Below, in pieces: positions 52,825 to 62,586 of a stretch of DNA of 64,000 bases. The position numbers and the translations under genes were made by a program. Under the pieces are notes generated by a model. It did no database searches, was not told the origin of the DNA, and saw nothing but the letters and a program-made list of their open reading frames with translations. Position 1 is the stretch's first letter. Every line of letters begins with the position of its first letter. This DNA is from JAOABV01 sp039801465 (lineage in GTDB: Bacteria > Hydrothermota > Tepidihabitantia > Tepidihabitantales > CAIPLT01): positions 62,001-126,000 of the forward strand of contig JBDRUT010000003.1 in NCBI GenBank assembly GCA_039801465.1. Reading direction: 5' to 3'.

Positions 52825-55224
52825 TCAGAACTCTATTACCATACCTGCCATTGGCCAAAATCCGAATTGTTCAACGGTCTCTATTTCTTTTTCATTATTT
52901 TTGTAATAGTAAAACCAGATGTTTTTTCTATTGAGTAAATTTTGAATTTCTAAATACCAGGATAGACTCCAATTTTTATGAATAAACTTATGGTCCCAGC
53001 GAAAATCCAGTCTTTGATAACTTGGATAGCGAGCAGAATTTAACAAATCACTATTATCAATCCATCTTCGTGTTGTTGGAACCCATTGCTTCGGAGTATA
53101 TGGCCGACCACCGAGATAGCGAAAACGCAGACCAATATTTGCAATATCGGAAAAGATGAAACCACCGATTGTGCTACGAAACCACGCAGGTAAATTTTGA
53201 TTCCAATCTTTCTTATAAAAATCGATTTGATAAGTGCTGCTAACACTAAAAACATGCCGATAGTCAAATTCATTGGGTATCTTTCGGATTGGATTTTGAG
53301 GATTGTTCATTTGGGCATTTGACCACGCATAAGAAATTGTTCCATTGTAATTGTCGGTAAATTTCTTTAGTAAGAAAATCTCGATTCCATTTGCTTCTGC
53401 TTTACCAATATCAAGATACTTCGTTGAAATATCATAAGGGTCAGAAGTTACCAAATGTTCAGGAATTAAAAGATTGTCTATATACTTTTGATAGATTTCC
53501 ACGGATAATTTAGTATCATCAAAAAGCAGTTTTTCCCAACCAATAACATAATGTACTGAACGCTGACTTTTCAAATTATGATTGGCAATGCTATCCCATA
53601 ATAAAATATAATAGGCTGGTGATTGGTAATGCCAACCATAACCTGCGGTTAAATTTATGCCTTGCCAAAGCGGTTTAGTTATTAAACCTAACCGGGGTGA
53701 AAGATAAAATTTATTAGTATACTTAAAGTAGTCGGCGCGTGCGTCTAAGGTTAAAGTCACAAAATCTCTAAATGCAATTTTATGTTGTAAATAAGTATTA
53801 AACTTAAAAGATTGAGCGCGGGCATTAGTATTTACCAGTTGTGTCTCACCGATAAAAGTTGAATCAATAATTGTGCTATCAATTGGATTATAATCATAAA
53901 AGTAAATTGGTTCTTTGGATGCATAAATCTTATGAGAAAACGGAACTCTTGATAAACCAAAACCAATTTGTGAATGTTGAGTCTTTGCCCATTGTAGATT
54001 AAATTCATATTTAGCACCCGAGCTTTGTTCTGTAGAAAATAATTGGATTAGAGTATCGCCTTTTATACCTTGATTTACGTCCAGTGTTATCGCATCCCAA
54101 TTGGAACGCACCCAGGAGAGAGTTAATTTTCCATAACCGATATCCCCCAGAAGTATTTGCCAAATAAGTCCACTTACTAATCTTTCGGTTTTTGATTCGG
54201 TAAAAGTTTGAGTCTTCATAACATCTTCTTCAGGTTCAATCTTTATATAGTCTTTGCCGTAAAGTCCCATGATTGAAATTTCGTTATTCGATGACAACTT
54301 GAAATTTAATTTTGCCAAATAATTGTCATAATATGGCACAGCAGTCATTTCACCCCAAACTTTGGATTTTGCCATAATCTCTAAAAAACTTTTATGATAC
54401 GAAGCAATCCAAGTACCTCTTTGCTTAGGAAACGGACTTTCTAAAATCAAACCTAATCCAGCCATGCCAATATCCAGATTACCAGCAAATTCATTTGTTG
54501 AGCCATTTCTTAATGTTATGTCCATTACTGATGATGCTTTATCACCATACCGAGCAGGAAAGGCACCGACAATGAAATCAACTTCACGAATTAAAAGGGC
54601 ATTGAGCATGCTAATCGGTCCGCCTTGCTGATTGAACATTGTAAAATGGTTGGGATAGGGAATTTCAATGCCGTCGACTAAGAACAGATTCTCATTAGGA
54701 TTACCTCCGCGAACAATAATATCATTATCCTGGTCACCAGAAGAAACTACTGCAGGCATTGCTTGCACAACTCTTTGAATATCACCTAATCCACCAGGTT
54801 GAACTTGAATCTCTTCTGAATTAAAATTGCGTTCACTGACTGATGCATCTTTGACTTTTGGGAAATACTCAGGTGTAATAGTTATACCAGGTACTTCAAT
54901 AATCGACTGGATTAATTTAAAAATTAATTCGGTCGTACGGGCTGGTTCGACTACAACATTAGTTTTGACCTGGCTGCGATAACCAATCATTGAAACTTCA
55001 ATTGTATAAGTTCCAACTTCTACTCTATCAATTATAAACCGACCTTGGTTATCAGTCGCAGTTCCAAGTTGTCTGCCAACAATCACAACATTTGCACCAA
55101 CCAATGGTTTATTAGTTGTGCCATCAAAAACCTCTACGGCGATTTTACCTATGGCTGAACCAGAAGCAAATGAAATTAGACCGACTAAAAGAAAAATAAT
55201 AGAGTATAACTTACGTTTATTCAT
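52825..55224 (-). CDS. TonB-dependent receptor with carboxypeptidase-like N-terminal domain
   Basis: Outer-membrane receptor of 799 residues. A signal peptide (about 1-24) is followed by a carboxypeptidase-regulatory-like Ig domain at about 27-115 (GANVVIVGRQLGTATDNQGRF, GTYTIEVSMIGYRS), a plug domain at about 125-240 (PGGLGDIQRVVQAMPAVVSSGDQDNDIIVRGGNPNENLFLVDG in pieces), and a 22-strand-type barrel to the C terminus ending VIEF, with a terminal Phe. This domain order is that of Bacteroidota CirA/SusC-like receptors; without a SusD partner a siderophore, vitamin or metal substrate is as likely as sugar. It has a good promoter. Confidence 0.93.
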   Translation of the reverse strand: MNKRKLYSIIFLLVGLISFASGSAIGKIAVEVFDGTTNKPLVGANVVIVGRQLGTATDNQGRFIIDRVEVGTYTIEVSMIGYRSQVKTNVVVEPARTTELIFKLIQSIIEVPGITITPEYFPKVKDASVSERNFNSEEIQVQPGGLGDIQRVVQAMPAVVSSGDQDNDIIVRGGNPNENLFLVDGIEIPYPNHFTMFNQQGGPISMLNALLIREVDFIVGAFPARYGDKASSVMDITLRNGSTNEFAGNLDIGMAGLGLILESPFPKQRGTWIASYHKSFLEIMAKSKVWGEMTAVPYYDNYLAKLNFKLSSNNEISIMGLYGKDYIKIEPEEDVMKTQTFTESKTERLVSGLIWQILLGDIGYGKLTLSWVRSNWDAITLDVNQGIKGDTLIQLFSTEQSSGAKYEFNLQWAKTQHSQIGFGLSRVPFSHKIYASKEPIYFYDYNPIDSTIIDSTFIGETQLVNTNARAQSFKFNTYLQHKIAFRDFVTLTLDARADYFKYTNKFYLSPRLGLITKPLWQGINLTAGYGWHYQSPAYYILLWDSIANHNLKSQRSVHYVIGWEKLLFDDTKLSVEIYQKYIDNLLIPEHLVTSDPYDISTKYLDIGKAEANGIEIFLLKKFTDNYNGTISYAWSNAQMNNPQNPIRKIPNEFDYRHVFSVSSTYQIDFYKKDWNQNLPAWFRSTIGGFIFSDIANIGLRFRYLGGRPYTPKQWVPTTRRWIDNSDLLNSARYPSYQRLDFRWDHKFIHKNWSLSWYLEIQNLLNRKNIWFYYYKNNEKEIETVEQFGFWPMAGMVIEF

Positions 55225-55285
55225 AATTTATTCCTCTCATTTAAGTCTAAATAAATTTAGGAGTTATTAACTGTTAATTTGCCGT

Positions 55286-55314
55286 AATATAAAATAATAT
55301 TTGATAATTGTCAA
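55286..55314 (-). promoter_or_regulatory. Promoter of the TonB-dependent receptor
   Basis: Minus-strand TTGACA (55309-55314), 17-base spacer, TATATT (55286-55291). The leader is about 55 bases and ends with GAGAGGAAT before the ATG. Confidence 0.7.
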
Positions 55315-55518
55315 GATTAACCATAATCATTTGGTATCATAATGATAAAAAAAACGAATATAATACTGAAACTCTAATGATTTTATATCGAAAGGTAATT
55401 TAATATTTTAATTTAATGAACGATATATAAAAATTGAAGAATTTCTATTGAGATTGAACCAAGATTTTAATGCGAGAAATTAAAGTACTCTATTATGATG
55501 GGTGATACATTAGAAATC

Positions 55519-56178
55519 TCAATAGATTTCGTAGTGAAAGTAATGTCTTTTTCTTCGAAAAATTAAGCCAAAAACTAAACCAACTAAGAATCCGCCGATA
55601 TGAGCAAAATAGGCAACACCAGAACCTTGACCAGCAGTTCCGAAACCGAAAATCAATTGGAGAAAAATCCAAAAACCAAGGAAAACATACGCTGGTAACA
55701 TTGTGAATCTTATAAAAAACCCCAAAGGAACCAATGCGACAACTCGGGCATTAGGAAATAGAATTAAATAACATCCTAAAACCCCTGATACTGCGCCTGA
55801 CGCACCGATAGTCGGAATTGGTGAATTCGGAGAAACTAAAATATGAGCGAAACTACCAATTATTCCTGAAAGTACATACATTGTAATAAACCAAAACTTA
55901 CCTAAAGTGTCTTCAACATTATCACCGAAAATCCAAAGATAGAGCATGTTGCCTAAAATATGCCAAAAATCACCATGCAAAAACATTGAGGTAAAAAGAC
56001 TATGCAAACCAATGCCGGCTAAAATGTTTTGGGGAATTACACCGTAAGAAATAAAGAAGTCACGCAAACCTCGACCCAGTGACATTTCGTAGATAAACAC
56101 AATCACATTAATAGTAATAATTATGTAGGTAATAAATGGTCTGCGTTCTGAAGGAATATCATCGCGTAAAGGTAACAT
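55519..56178 (-). CDS. Rhomboid family intramembrane serine protease
   Basis: 219 residues, six predicted membrane helices. The catalytic Ser127 lies in GASGAVSG and His193 in AHIGGF; HGDFWHILGNMLYLWIFGDNVED gives the conserved HxxxN (His73, Asn77) of the oxyanion region. The opening MLPLRDDIPSERRPFIT is usual for the subgroup with N-terminal PxRDxNP-like start. Substrates are unknown. The ATG at 56178 lacks a clear ribosome site. ispF follows upstream on the same strand. Confidence 0.93.
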   Translation of the reverse strand: MLPLRDDIPSERRPFITYIIITINVIVFIYEMSLGRGLRDFFISYGVIPQNILAGIGLHSLFTSMFLHGDFWHILGNMLYLWIFGDNVEDTLGKFWFITMYVLSGIIGSFAHILVSPNSPIPTIGASGAVSGVLGCYLILFPNARVVALVPLGFFIRFTMLPAYVFLGFWIFLQLIFGFGTAGQGSGVAYFAHIGGFLVGLVFGLIFRRKRHYFHYEIY

Positions 56179-56237
56179 AAAATTAAATATTAAATATACT
56201 TTAAACCAAGAAGAGAATTTTTCAACATAATTTTATT

Positions 56238-56732
56238 TTATTTGATTGCCTCTTTTTGTAATAATACTATTGAACAGGAAATTATTCCCTGCCTTTCCCT
56301 TGCAAACCCTAGACCTTCAGTAGTTTTGGCTTTAAGACCGATTGCTGATTTTTCTATTTTTAAGATTTTTGCGAGATTGCTTTTTATCTTATCAAAATAA
56401 GGATTGAGTTTTGGTTTCTGACAAATAATTACTGAGTCAAGATTTATAATTTTATAGCCATTCTTTCTAATCATTTTCATTATCTCTGCAAGGATTTTTA
56501 GACTTGAAATACCCTTCAATTTGGGTTCAGTATTAGGGAAATAGCACCCGATATCATTAAGTCCGATTGCTCCTAAAAGTGCGTCACCAATCGAATGGCA
56601 TAAAACATCTGCATCTGAATGGCCATACAGGCCTAAAGAAGAAGAAATTTTAACGCCTCCCAAAATCAATTTACGATTTTTCCTTAAAGGATGACTATCA
56701 AATCCTAATCCAACACGATATTTATATAACAT
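56238..56732 (-). CDS. ispF: 2-C-methyl-D-erythritol 2,4-cyclodiphosphate synthase
   Basis: MEP pathway enzyme that cyclises the product of IspE. Zinc ligands are Asp12 and His14 in GFDSH and His46 in LCHSIGDAL; GHSDADVL and the C-terminal KAKTTEGLGFARERQGI are conserved. The protein has 164 residues, normal size. The ATG at 56732 is used; a TTG one codon earlier is possible. It is not next to ispD, with which it is often fused or paired. Confidence 0.95.
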   Translation of the reverse strand: MLYKYRVGLGFDSHPLRKNRKLILGGVKISSSLGLYGHSDADVLCHSIGDALLGAIGLNDIGCYFPNTEPKLKGISSLKILAEIMKMIRKNGYKIINLDSVIICQKPKLNPYFDKIKSNLAKILKIEKSAIGLKAKTTEGLGFARERQGIISCSIVLLQKEAIK

Positions 56733-56875
56733 CAATTCTATTGTATCTCACAATATTACAGTGGTCAAGTAAATCTGTTTTCTTATCATTTGAGTTTAAA
56801 ATTGTGCGTATTGCAAAGGACGATCCGCTACGGTTAAAGTATTCTACTGGATAAGAAAATTAGTTTTTAAGATTT

Positions 56876-57475
56876 TTAGATGTTTTTCTTTAATTTTCTG
56901 ACAATATTGAAAAAATTTTGAAAAATCATTTCTCCAACTGAACCGGAACGCTCAGGATGAAACTGAACTCCATATATCGGTAACTCAAGATGTTTTATTG
57001 CTTCAACCACGCAGGATGGCGAATTGGCTAAAACTTCAAATCCAGCAGCATTTAAACCTTCTAATGATACATATTCTTGATGACTTTCCCTTACCGAGAT
57101 TTCTGGGGGCAATCCTTGAAACAGCGGGTCGTATTTGATTATTCTTACTACTTCATCGCGTTCAATTCGTTCTTTTCCAGCAAGCACTATGCCTCCAAAT
57201 GCTTTTGCCAGCATCTGATGTCCATAACAAATGCCTAAACATGGAATTGTTATATGGTGCAAAAACTCCAAATATCCTCGAGAATATACACCTTTAGATA
57301 TCAAGTCTGGCGAACCAGACAGCACTAATGCGTCGCACTCAAGTAAATTAGCGTAACTATAGACATCAACATCTTTGATAACCCGACATTGACTGAATTT
57401 CTTTACCATTTCAACATAAGGAGCAATTTTTTGTTCTGGTTGGACGCGATAACTATTAACAACTAGCGTTATCAT
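56876..57475 (-). CDS. Class I glutamine amidotransferase domain protein
   Basis: Stand-alone GATase1 of 199 residues. The catalytic triad is complete: Cys83 in GICYGHQ, His173 and Glu175 in QFHPERSG. Similar single-domain proteins are the GuaAa amidotransferase subunit of split GMP synthetases (archaeal type) and related GATases of unknown use. The RESHQEYVSL segment also fits GMP synthase. No ATP pyrophosphatase (GuaAb) gene is next to it, so the partner is unknown. No ribosome site before the ATG. Confidence 0.85.
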   Translation of the reverse strand: MITLVVNSYRVQPEQKIAPYVEMVKKFSQCRVIKDVDVYSYANLLECDALVLSGSPDLISKGVYSRGYLEFLHHITIPCLGICYGHQMLAKAFGGIVLAGKERIERDEVVRIIKYDPLFQGLPPEISVRESHQEYVSLEGLNAAGFEVLANSPSCVVEAIKHLELPIYGVQFHPERSGSVGEMIFQNFFNIVRKLKKNI

Positions 57476-57571
57476 TTTATTTTTACTTCAGATTCTTTCT
57501 GCGTAGCATCTAATATCTGAGACAAAGGAACATATTATTTACGATTTATCACAACGAAATCATATAAATCA

Positions 57572-58021
57572 TTAATTTTCTTTTTCTAAAAGTTTTTCTA
57601 ATTTTCTTATCATCTTTTTAGCCTGCACAACATATTCACTTTTAGGATAATCCTCAATCAATCGTTCCAGTTCATCAATTGCAGTATCTAAATCTTGGTC
57701 AGGATTTCTTGGGTCACTGAGAATTTCTGCGATTAAATAAAGCGCATCATCAGCAAGTTCATCTTCAGGAAAATCATCAACGATCGAATAGAGCATTTCT
57801 AAACTTTTCTCAAAATCATTAATATCCAGATACTCTCGAGCCATCTTAAATAGCTGAGCTGGCGGTACACCTGACTCTGAATAAATGGCCGTCGTATCCT
57901 GTTGGATAATTTCAGTTTTTTTAACTGCTCGCGAAGAACAACCAGTTGTTAAAGATATTACAAATAAACTCAAAACTAATATCAAAAATCTAAAAGAAGA
58001 TAATAAATTGTATCTTTTCAT
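57572..58021 (-). CDS. TPR-type lipoprotein (BamD/YbgF-like)
   Basis: 149 residues with a lipoprotein signal ending SLTTGC (Cys28). The mature part from about residue 55 consists of tetratricopeptide-like helices: AREYLDINDFEKSLEMLYSIVDDFP, ADDALYLIAEI and AIDELERLIEDYPKSEYV. This is the pattern of outer-membrane TPR lipoproteins such as BamD and of YbgF/CpoB, but it is too short for full BamD. It may assist envelope assembly. AAAGGAG lies eight bases before the ATG. Confidence 0.8.
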   Translation of the reverse strand: MKRYNLLSSFRFLILVLSLFVISLTTGCSSRAVKKTEIIQQDTTAIYSESGVPPAQLFKMAREYLDINDFEKSLEMLYSIVDDFPEDELADDALYLIAEILSDPRNPDQDLDTAIDELERLIEDYPKSEYVVQAKKMIRKLEKLLEKEN

Positions 58022-58127
58022 TGGGATACTCCTTTTGTGTACATTGAGTAAGCAATTAGAAATAAAATATTAATTTTAGAATCTTTGAAATTTCTAATCG
58101 TGATTTTTAGCATCGGTCAGTCTTAAG

Positions 58128-59015
58128 TTAGCCTGAATGAACTATTTTCTTTTCTAAGGAAGCATAGGCATCATGGTTATGAATTGATTCATAACTTTCG
58201 GCTTCAATCCGATACCACGTGATTATAGGATTCTGTTCTAATTTTTGAGCAACATTACGCACAACATCTTCAACAAAAACTGGATTCTGAAAAGCGTGTT
58301 CAGTTACAAATTTTTCGTCTTCACGTTTTAAGAGTGAATAAACCGGGCTTGAGCCACAGTCTTCAATCATCGCAATCAGGTCTTCAATCCACAAAAACCC
58401 TTTAAAGCGCACTTCAACTCGAATCTCACCTCGTTGATTATGAGCCCCAACCTTCGCCATTTCTTTAGAACAAGGACATAAAGTAGTGATTGGAACTGCA
58501 ACACCAAGGATTAATTGTATTTTTTCTGAAAGATTGCCAATAAATTTGCATCTATACTCCATCAGTCCAACCAAATTTGAGACCGGTGCTTTTTTTTCAA
58601 TGAAATAAGGGAATGTTATTTCAATGTGTGCTGATTCCGCATTTAATTCCTGCTTCATCGTTTTTAAAATCTTTCCGATATTATGGATTGCAATTTCGCG
58701 ATGGAAACGGTTGAGAATTTCCACAAATCGACTCATATGCGTGCCACGGAAATTATGGGGTAAATTAACATACATATTAATTTGGGCAATTGTATGTTGT
58801 CGTTTATATGCTTTATCGGAAAGAAAAATCGGATATCTCAAATTCTTAACACCGACTTTATCAATGTTAATGTTCCGAAAATCTTGTTCATTTTGAATGT
58901 CGCGCACAATAAATATTTTAACATTGCTAACTACATTGTCAAGTTTAACCGTAGTGTTCTTTAATTTATAATTTTCTGATTGTGTCTTATACCCCCGTTT
59001 TGTTATTTTAACCAC
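58128..59015 (-). CDS. folE2: GTP cyclohydrolase IB (FolE2/MptA family)
   Basis: Converts GTP to dihydroneopterin triphosphate for folate or related pterins without an obligatory zinc ion. DIQNEQDFRNINIDKVGVKNLRYPI begins the conserved part near residue 39, GTHMSRFVEILNRF holds His93, the CPCSK loop is at 180-184, and GAHNQRGEI follows at 190-197. At 295 residues it has an N-terminal extension of about 35 residues. It starts with GTG and overlaps tldE by eight bases. FolE2 is common in archaea and in bacteria under metal limitation. Confidence 0.94.
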   Translation of the reverse strand: MVKITKRGYKTQSENYKLKNTTVKLDNVVSNVKIFIVRDIQNEQDFRNINIDKVGVKNLRYPIFLSDKAYKRQHTIAQINMYVNLPHNFRGTHMSRFVEILNRFHREIAIHNIGKILKTMKQELNAESAHIEITFPYFIEKKAPVSNLVGLMEYRCKFIGNLSEKIQLILGVAVPITTLCPCSKEMAKVGAHNQRGEIRVEVRFKGFLWIEDLIAMIEDCGSSPVYSLLKREDEKFVTEHAFQNPVFVEDVVRNVAQKLEQNPIITWYRIEAESYESIHNHDAYASLEKKIVHSG

Positions 59016-60345
59016 TAGTTATGGAGACATCTTCAATGCGACAATAAGGAACGAAAAAAATACCAATTTTTTTGGTCTCGACTGATAATCCGGAAATCTG
59101 ATTTAGTAATGTAAAGATATTACCAGCAATCATTGTTTCAATTATTGGTTGAGTCAATTCGCCATCTATGATTAGAAAGCCACCTTTGACCACGCCGGAA
59201 AAATCACCACTAAAAGGATTTGGTTGGGTAGAAAGACGCGTTACATAAATTCCTTTCTTAATCTCCTGAATTAGTTTTTGTTTTATTTCTTTTCCTGCTT
59301 TAACGATAATATTACTTGGTCCAACTGATGGAATCGAACGAAAACCACCGATAGCATGGCCTGTTGAAATTCGATTTTCCTTGTTAGCACAGTAAGTGTC
59401 GTATAGAAATGATTTTAATACTCCCTGTTCAATTATGGTTAAAGGTCTTCTTGCAACGCCTTCTCGGTCAAAAGCACTGGATGCTGGACCACCAGATAAT
59501 AACCCATTGTCTTCAATGGTTAAGCAATCAGATATTACTTTTTGATTTAATTTGCCAATCCATCGACTCATTCTTTTTTGAACATTATTGGCTGAGACTG
59601 CATTAATAATAACTTCTAACAACTCAGCCAAAACTTCTGGTTCTAAGAGTATTGTTCCCTTAAAAGTTTCGCCTTTTTTAGCACCTAATGTTTTAAGAAC
59701 TTTTTCCGCAAAACTTATTGCCACCTTTTGTACATCTATTTCCGCACATTTTCGTGTCGTATCGAACTCATACTGGAAACAAGATACTTCATTATTATCT
59801 CGTGCCATTCCCATAATACCATATTCAAAAGAACTTGCTTTTTCTGAAACTTCGATACCTTTTGAATTAACAACCGCCTTATCACCATAAAAGCCTGTAA
59901 ATGCTCCGCTATCAATAGTAATGCGTTTGTCATAATTCGTTGCGGTTTTCAGTAAGTTTGTTGCATAATTTAAGACATCGTGCATTGTCAGATTTTCGAC
60001 CACCGGATCGTAGATGTCTTGGACTTCGGGAATTGTTTCGCTGGCACCAGGTAGAATATTGCCATAATCACTGGGTGCCAAATTAGCTAAACGGACCGCA
60101 TTGCTGACAGCGTCTAAAATCTTTTCTGGAGATAAAATATTTACTGAGGCAAATCCTAAACCTTGGTTTTTAAAAACTCGAATGCCGACACCATCAGTAA
60201 TATGACTTTTGGCTAATTTAATATCATTAGATTCAAATGAAACGTTGAATGATTTACCTTTAACTAAATACGCTTCAACTTCATCTGCTCCCAGTTCTAT
60301 TGCCTTGTTAACTGCGAGTTTTCCTAATTCTAACAGTTCACTCAT
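59008..60345 (-). CDS. tldE: TldE/PmbA-family protein
   Basis: Partner of the TldD metalloprotease; the TldD/E heterodimer cleaves peptides, for example in microcin B17 maturation and CcdA decay. The 445 residues start SELLELGKLAVNKAIELGADEVEAY, continue with GVGIRVFKNQGLGFAS and end with the ribbon-like C-terminal domain (TQPNPFSGDFSGVVKGGFLIIDGE). TldE lacks the HExxxH zinc motif, as here. AGGAGG precedes the ATG. Upstream lies a decayed partial copy of the same gene, then tldD. The 3' end overlaps folE2. Confidence 0.93.
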   Translation of the reverse strand: MSELLELGKLAVNKAIELGADEVEAYLVKGKSFNVSFESNDIKLAKSHITDGVGIRVFKNQGLGFASVNILSPEKILDAVSNAVRLANLAPSDYGNILPGASETIPEVQDIYDPVVENLTMHDVLNYATNLLKTATNYDKRITIDSGAFTGFYGDKAVVNSKGIEVSEKASSFEYGIMGMARDNNEVSCFQYEFDTTRKCAEIDVQKVAISFAEKVLKTLGAKKGETFKGTILLEPEVLAELLEVIINAVSANNVQKRMSRWIGKLNQKVISDCLTIEDNGLLSGGPASSAFDREGVARRPLTIIEQGVLKSFLYDTYCANKENRISTGHAIGGFRSIPSVGPSNIIVKAGKEIKQKLIQEIKKGIYVTRLSTQPNPFSGDFSGVVKGGFLIIDGELTQPIIETMIAGNIFTLLNQISGLSVETKKIGIFFVPYCRIEDVSITSG

Positions 60346-60391
60346 TAACGACCTCCTAACACAACATTATCAATCTGGTAAAAACTTTGAT

Positions 60392-60617
60392 TTAATCCAC
60401 GCGATAAAAATAAAAACCTGTGAAGGTCTCGCTATCGATAGTAGTGCATTTGTCATAATTAGTTGCGGTTTTTAGTAAGTTTGTCTCATAATTTAAGATA
60501 TCGCGATTTAAATTTTGGGTGAGCGATTTCCCAATATTGGAATGACGAAACTTCTTCTGTTTTCAATTCCAATATCTTTCTAACTGCGCATTTACTCAAT
60601 TTTGTTAATTTAATCAC
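60392..60617 (-). pseudogene. Decayed, internally deleted copy of tldE
   Basis: Read on the minus strand, the first about 24 codons (from GTG 60617) match the tldE N terminus in pattern: KLTKLSKCAVRKILELKTEEV against ELLELGKLAVNKAIELGADEV. After a deletion of about 90 codons and a frameshift, LNYETNLLKTATNYDK and TIDSETFTGFY match LNYATNLLKTATNYDK and TIDSGAFTGFY of tldE (near residues 125-158), then TAA. DNA similarity to 59889-59985 is obvious. The GTG overlaps the tldD stop (GTGA), as a genuine tldE start would. It is the relic of a tandem duplication. Confidence 0.85.
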
Positions 60618-61999
60618 TGCCGACCGCCGATAATTGCTTGACAGCGTAAATAAGGGCCACCCCCGTCAACTTTTGCAGGTTGCCATTTACCGCAATGACC
60701 ATATCCCATATCCCATTGGAAATCTTGACTAATAGCATCTACGCTCATAAGAACATCAAAAGCCTGTCCTGAAATTGTCACTCCTCGATAGCATTCACCA
60801 ATTTTACCATTTGTGATTTTATATGCTTCTTGGACACCAAACATAAATTCCGCATTAGCATCTGCTTGTCCACCTTTAGCACCTTTTAAGAGATAACCGT
60901 TAGGAGTGCTATCAATGATCTCTTCCAAGGTTAGATTTCCCGGCATAATACCGGTATTGCGCATTCGAATAATTGGCTCATTCGCATATTCAAAGGCACG
61001 AGCATTACCGGTTGGCTCCACACCATATTCCGCAGCACTTTGACGGTTATGTAGATAAGACTTCAAGATACCATTTTGTATAATCAAAACTTTTCTGGCA
61101 ATTACACCTTCATCATCAACTAAGATAGTGCCACCAGCAGTTCCTTCAGAACCAGAATCGAACAGAGTAACCAAATCGCTGGCAACCCGATGGCCAATTT
61201 TATTTTTGGTAATGGCACCGGCTGAGACAAAATCCGCTTCTACGGTATGTCCAATTGCTTCATGAGCGATCAAGCCTACTAAACCCGGGTCAAGAATTAC
61301 AGTCGTTTTTTCGCCTTTGGGATATCCTGCTTTAAGCAATAATTCAATTCTTTTAATGACTTTTTCAATAAACTCATCAGGCGTTTTTCTACCAAATAAA
61401 TCCTGCCAACCGCCTGTGACCCCAACACCTTCAAAGGATTCGACCATATCTTTACCGTCAGCGCCAACCGCAAAAATTATAAATTCAGGTTTAGAATCGA
61501 TAACTTCACATTCCGCACCATCTGTGTTGATAATAAATTTTCTTTCTAATCGCTCAATATACGATACTCTTGCGGATTGAATGAGTGAAGATGCATTTCT
61601 TAATTTACTTTCAGTATTTTTTACTAAATCCAGTTTTTCTTCTAAGGTATGATTGGTTAATGGGTCATTTATTATTGGTGAAAATTTACCTTTTGCTAAT
61701 GCGGCTTTAGCTAATTTCACATTTTTATTGTTCTTACCAACACTTGCAATTTTAGCTGCAGCACAAGCATCATTAATTGCTTTTTTAATCTCGTTGGCAT
61801 CAATTCGACTCGTAGCGGAAAAACCCCAGCCACCTTGATATAATGCTCGGACACCAACGCCTGAATAGGTATTGTGTGCCAATGTTTCCAATTCAGCTTG
61901 GCGGATGGAGATCCCTGTTGCAATCCGTTCGTGAAAGCGAATTTCTCCGTAATCCATTCCATCAAAAGAACTCAAAGTACTTTTTAATATTTCAATCAT
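60614..61999 (-). CDS. tldD: TldD-family zinc metalloprotease
   Basis: Catalytic subunit of the TldD/E peptidase. The zinc motif HEAIGH is at 246-251 within LIAHEAIGHTVEADFVSAG, with the third ligand expected in the C-terminal MGYGHCGKWQP region. N-terminal IRQAELETLAHNTYSGVGVRALYQGGWGFS fits the family. The 461-residue length is normal. Its stop overlaps the GTG of the tldE relic. Its start overlaps the 3' end of the 2TM protein gene by eight bases, so all three are co-transcribed. Confidence 0.95.
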   Translation of the reverse strand: MIEILKSTLSSFDGMDYGEIRFHERIATGISIRQAELETLAHNTYSGVGVRALYQGGWGFSATSRIDANEIKKAINDACAAAKIASVGKNNKNVKLAKAALAKGKFSPIINDPLTNHTLEEKLDLVKNTESKLRNASSLIQSARVSYIERLERKFIINTDGAECEVIDSKPEFIIFAVGADGKDMVESFEGVGVTGGWQDLFGRKTPDEFIEKVIKRIELLLKAGYPKGEKTTVILDPGLVGLIAHEAIGHTVEADFVSAGAITKNKIGHRVASDLVTLFDSGSEGTAGGTILVDDEGVIARKVLIIQNGILKSYLHNRQSAAEYGVEPTGNARAFEYANEPIIRMRNTGIMPGNLTLEEIIDSTPNGYLLKGAKGGQADANAEFMFGVQEAYKITNGKIGECYRGVTISGQAFDVLMSVDAISQDFQWDMGYGHCGKWQPAKVDGGGPYLRCQAIIGGRQ

Positions 62000-62285
62000 T
62001 TATTTTATCCTCACGTGAATAAGTTCTTAATAGTTCTTGTGCTTTTTTCTGAATCCACCGTTCTTTTGCAATCGGTGAAAAGAGAAAGACACTTAAAAAA
62101 TGGGCGAAAAGGCCGATACCCCAGAATAATAAAGGAAAATAGAACCACCAAAATCCACGGTTAAAACGATAATTAATAAAAAAGAATACGCAATTTACAA
62201 ATAAATAAATCAACAGGTGCACAAAAAAGTTGACTCTTTCCTCAACATATTTTCGTGCTTGCTCATACGCTTGTTTCTCATCCAT
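61992..62285 (-). CDS. 2TM domain protein
   Basis: 97 residues with the two-helix 2TM layout: a polar N terminus DEKQAYEQARKYVEERVNF, helix 1 at about 20-37 (HLLIYLFVNCVFFFINY), helix 2 at about 46-66 (FYFPLLFWGIGLFAHFLSVF), and a basic C terminus with KERWIQKKAQELL. The family often accompanies histidine kinases or stands alone; role unknown. The ATG at 62285 has AGGAGG six bases upstream and is preferred over a start 57 bases earlier, which would add an unlikely extension. First gene of the tldD-tldE-folE2 unit. Confidence 0.82.
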   Translation of the reverse strand: MDEKQAYEQARKYVEERVNFFVHLLIYLFVNCVFFFINYRFNRGFWWFYFPLLFWGIGLFAHFLSVFLFSPIAKERWIQKKAQELLRTYSREDKIND

Positions 62286-62501
62286 AATATGCCTCCTGCG
62301 AAAATAATAATAACATAATACTTGCAATAATCTCTTTGTCAATATTATGCTTACTCACATTTTTGGCAATCATCTTTCCATAAGGTAATAAATTTTACAT
62401 AAGTCTCTAATGACCATTAGATTAAACAATCAATTTATTTTACTAATCTTCACTTTGGAATGTTGAGTTGCAACTTAAAATTCTCCATTATTTTTCATTA
62501 C

Positions 62502-62532
62502 GGGGCTAGCCCCGGGCTAGCCTTTGGTTAGC
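62502..62532. repeat. GC-rich palindromic patch
   Basis: GGGGCTAGCCCC (62502-62513) is a perfect palindrome; GGGCTAGCC occurs twice in tandem (62503-62511, 62514-62522); GCTAGCC-TTT-GGTTAGC (62516-62532) forms a hairpin with one G-T pair. Stands out from AT-rich surroundings like the element at 8279-8375, but shares no sequence with it. Confidence 0.5.
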
Positions 62533-62586
62533 ATAAATCTATCCAATCTCTAAAGAACCTCAAGAACCGGATTACTCTATATGCGA

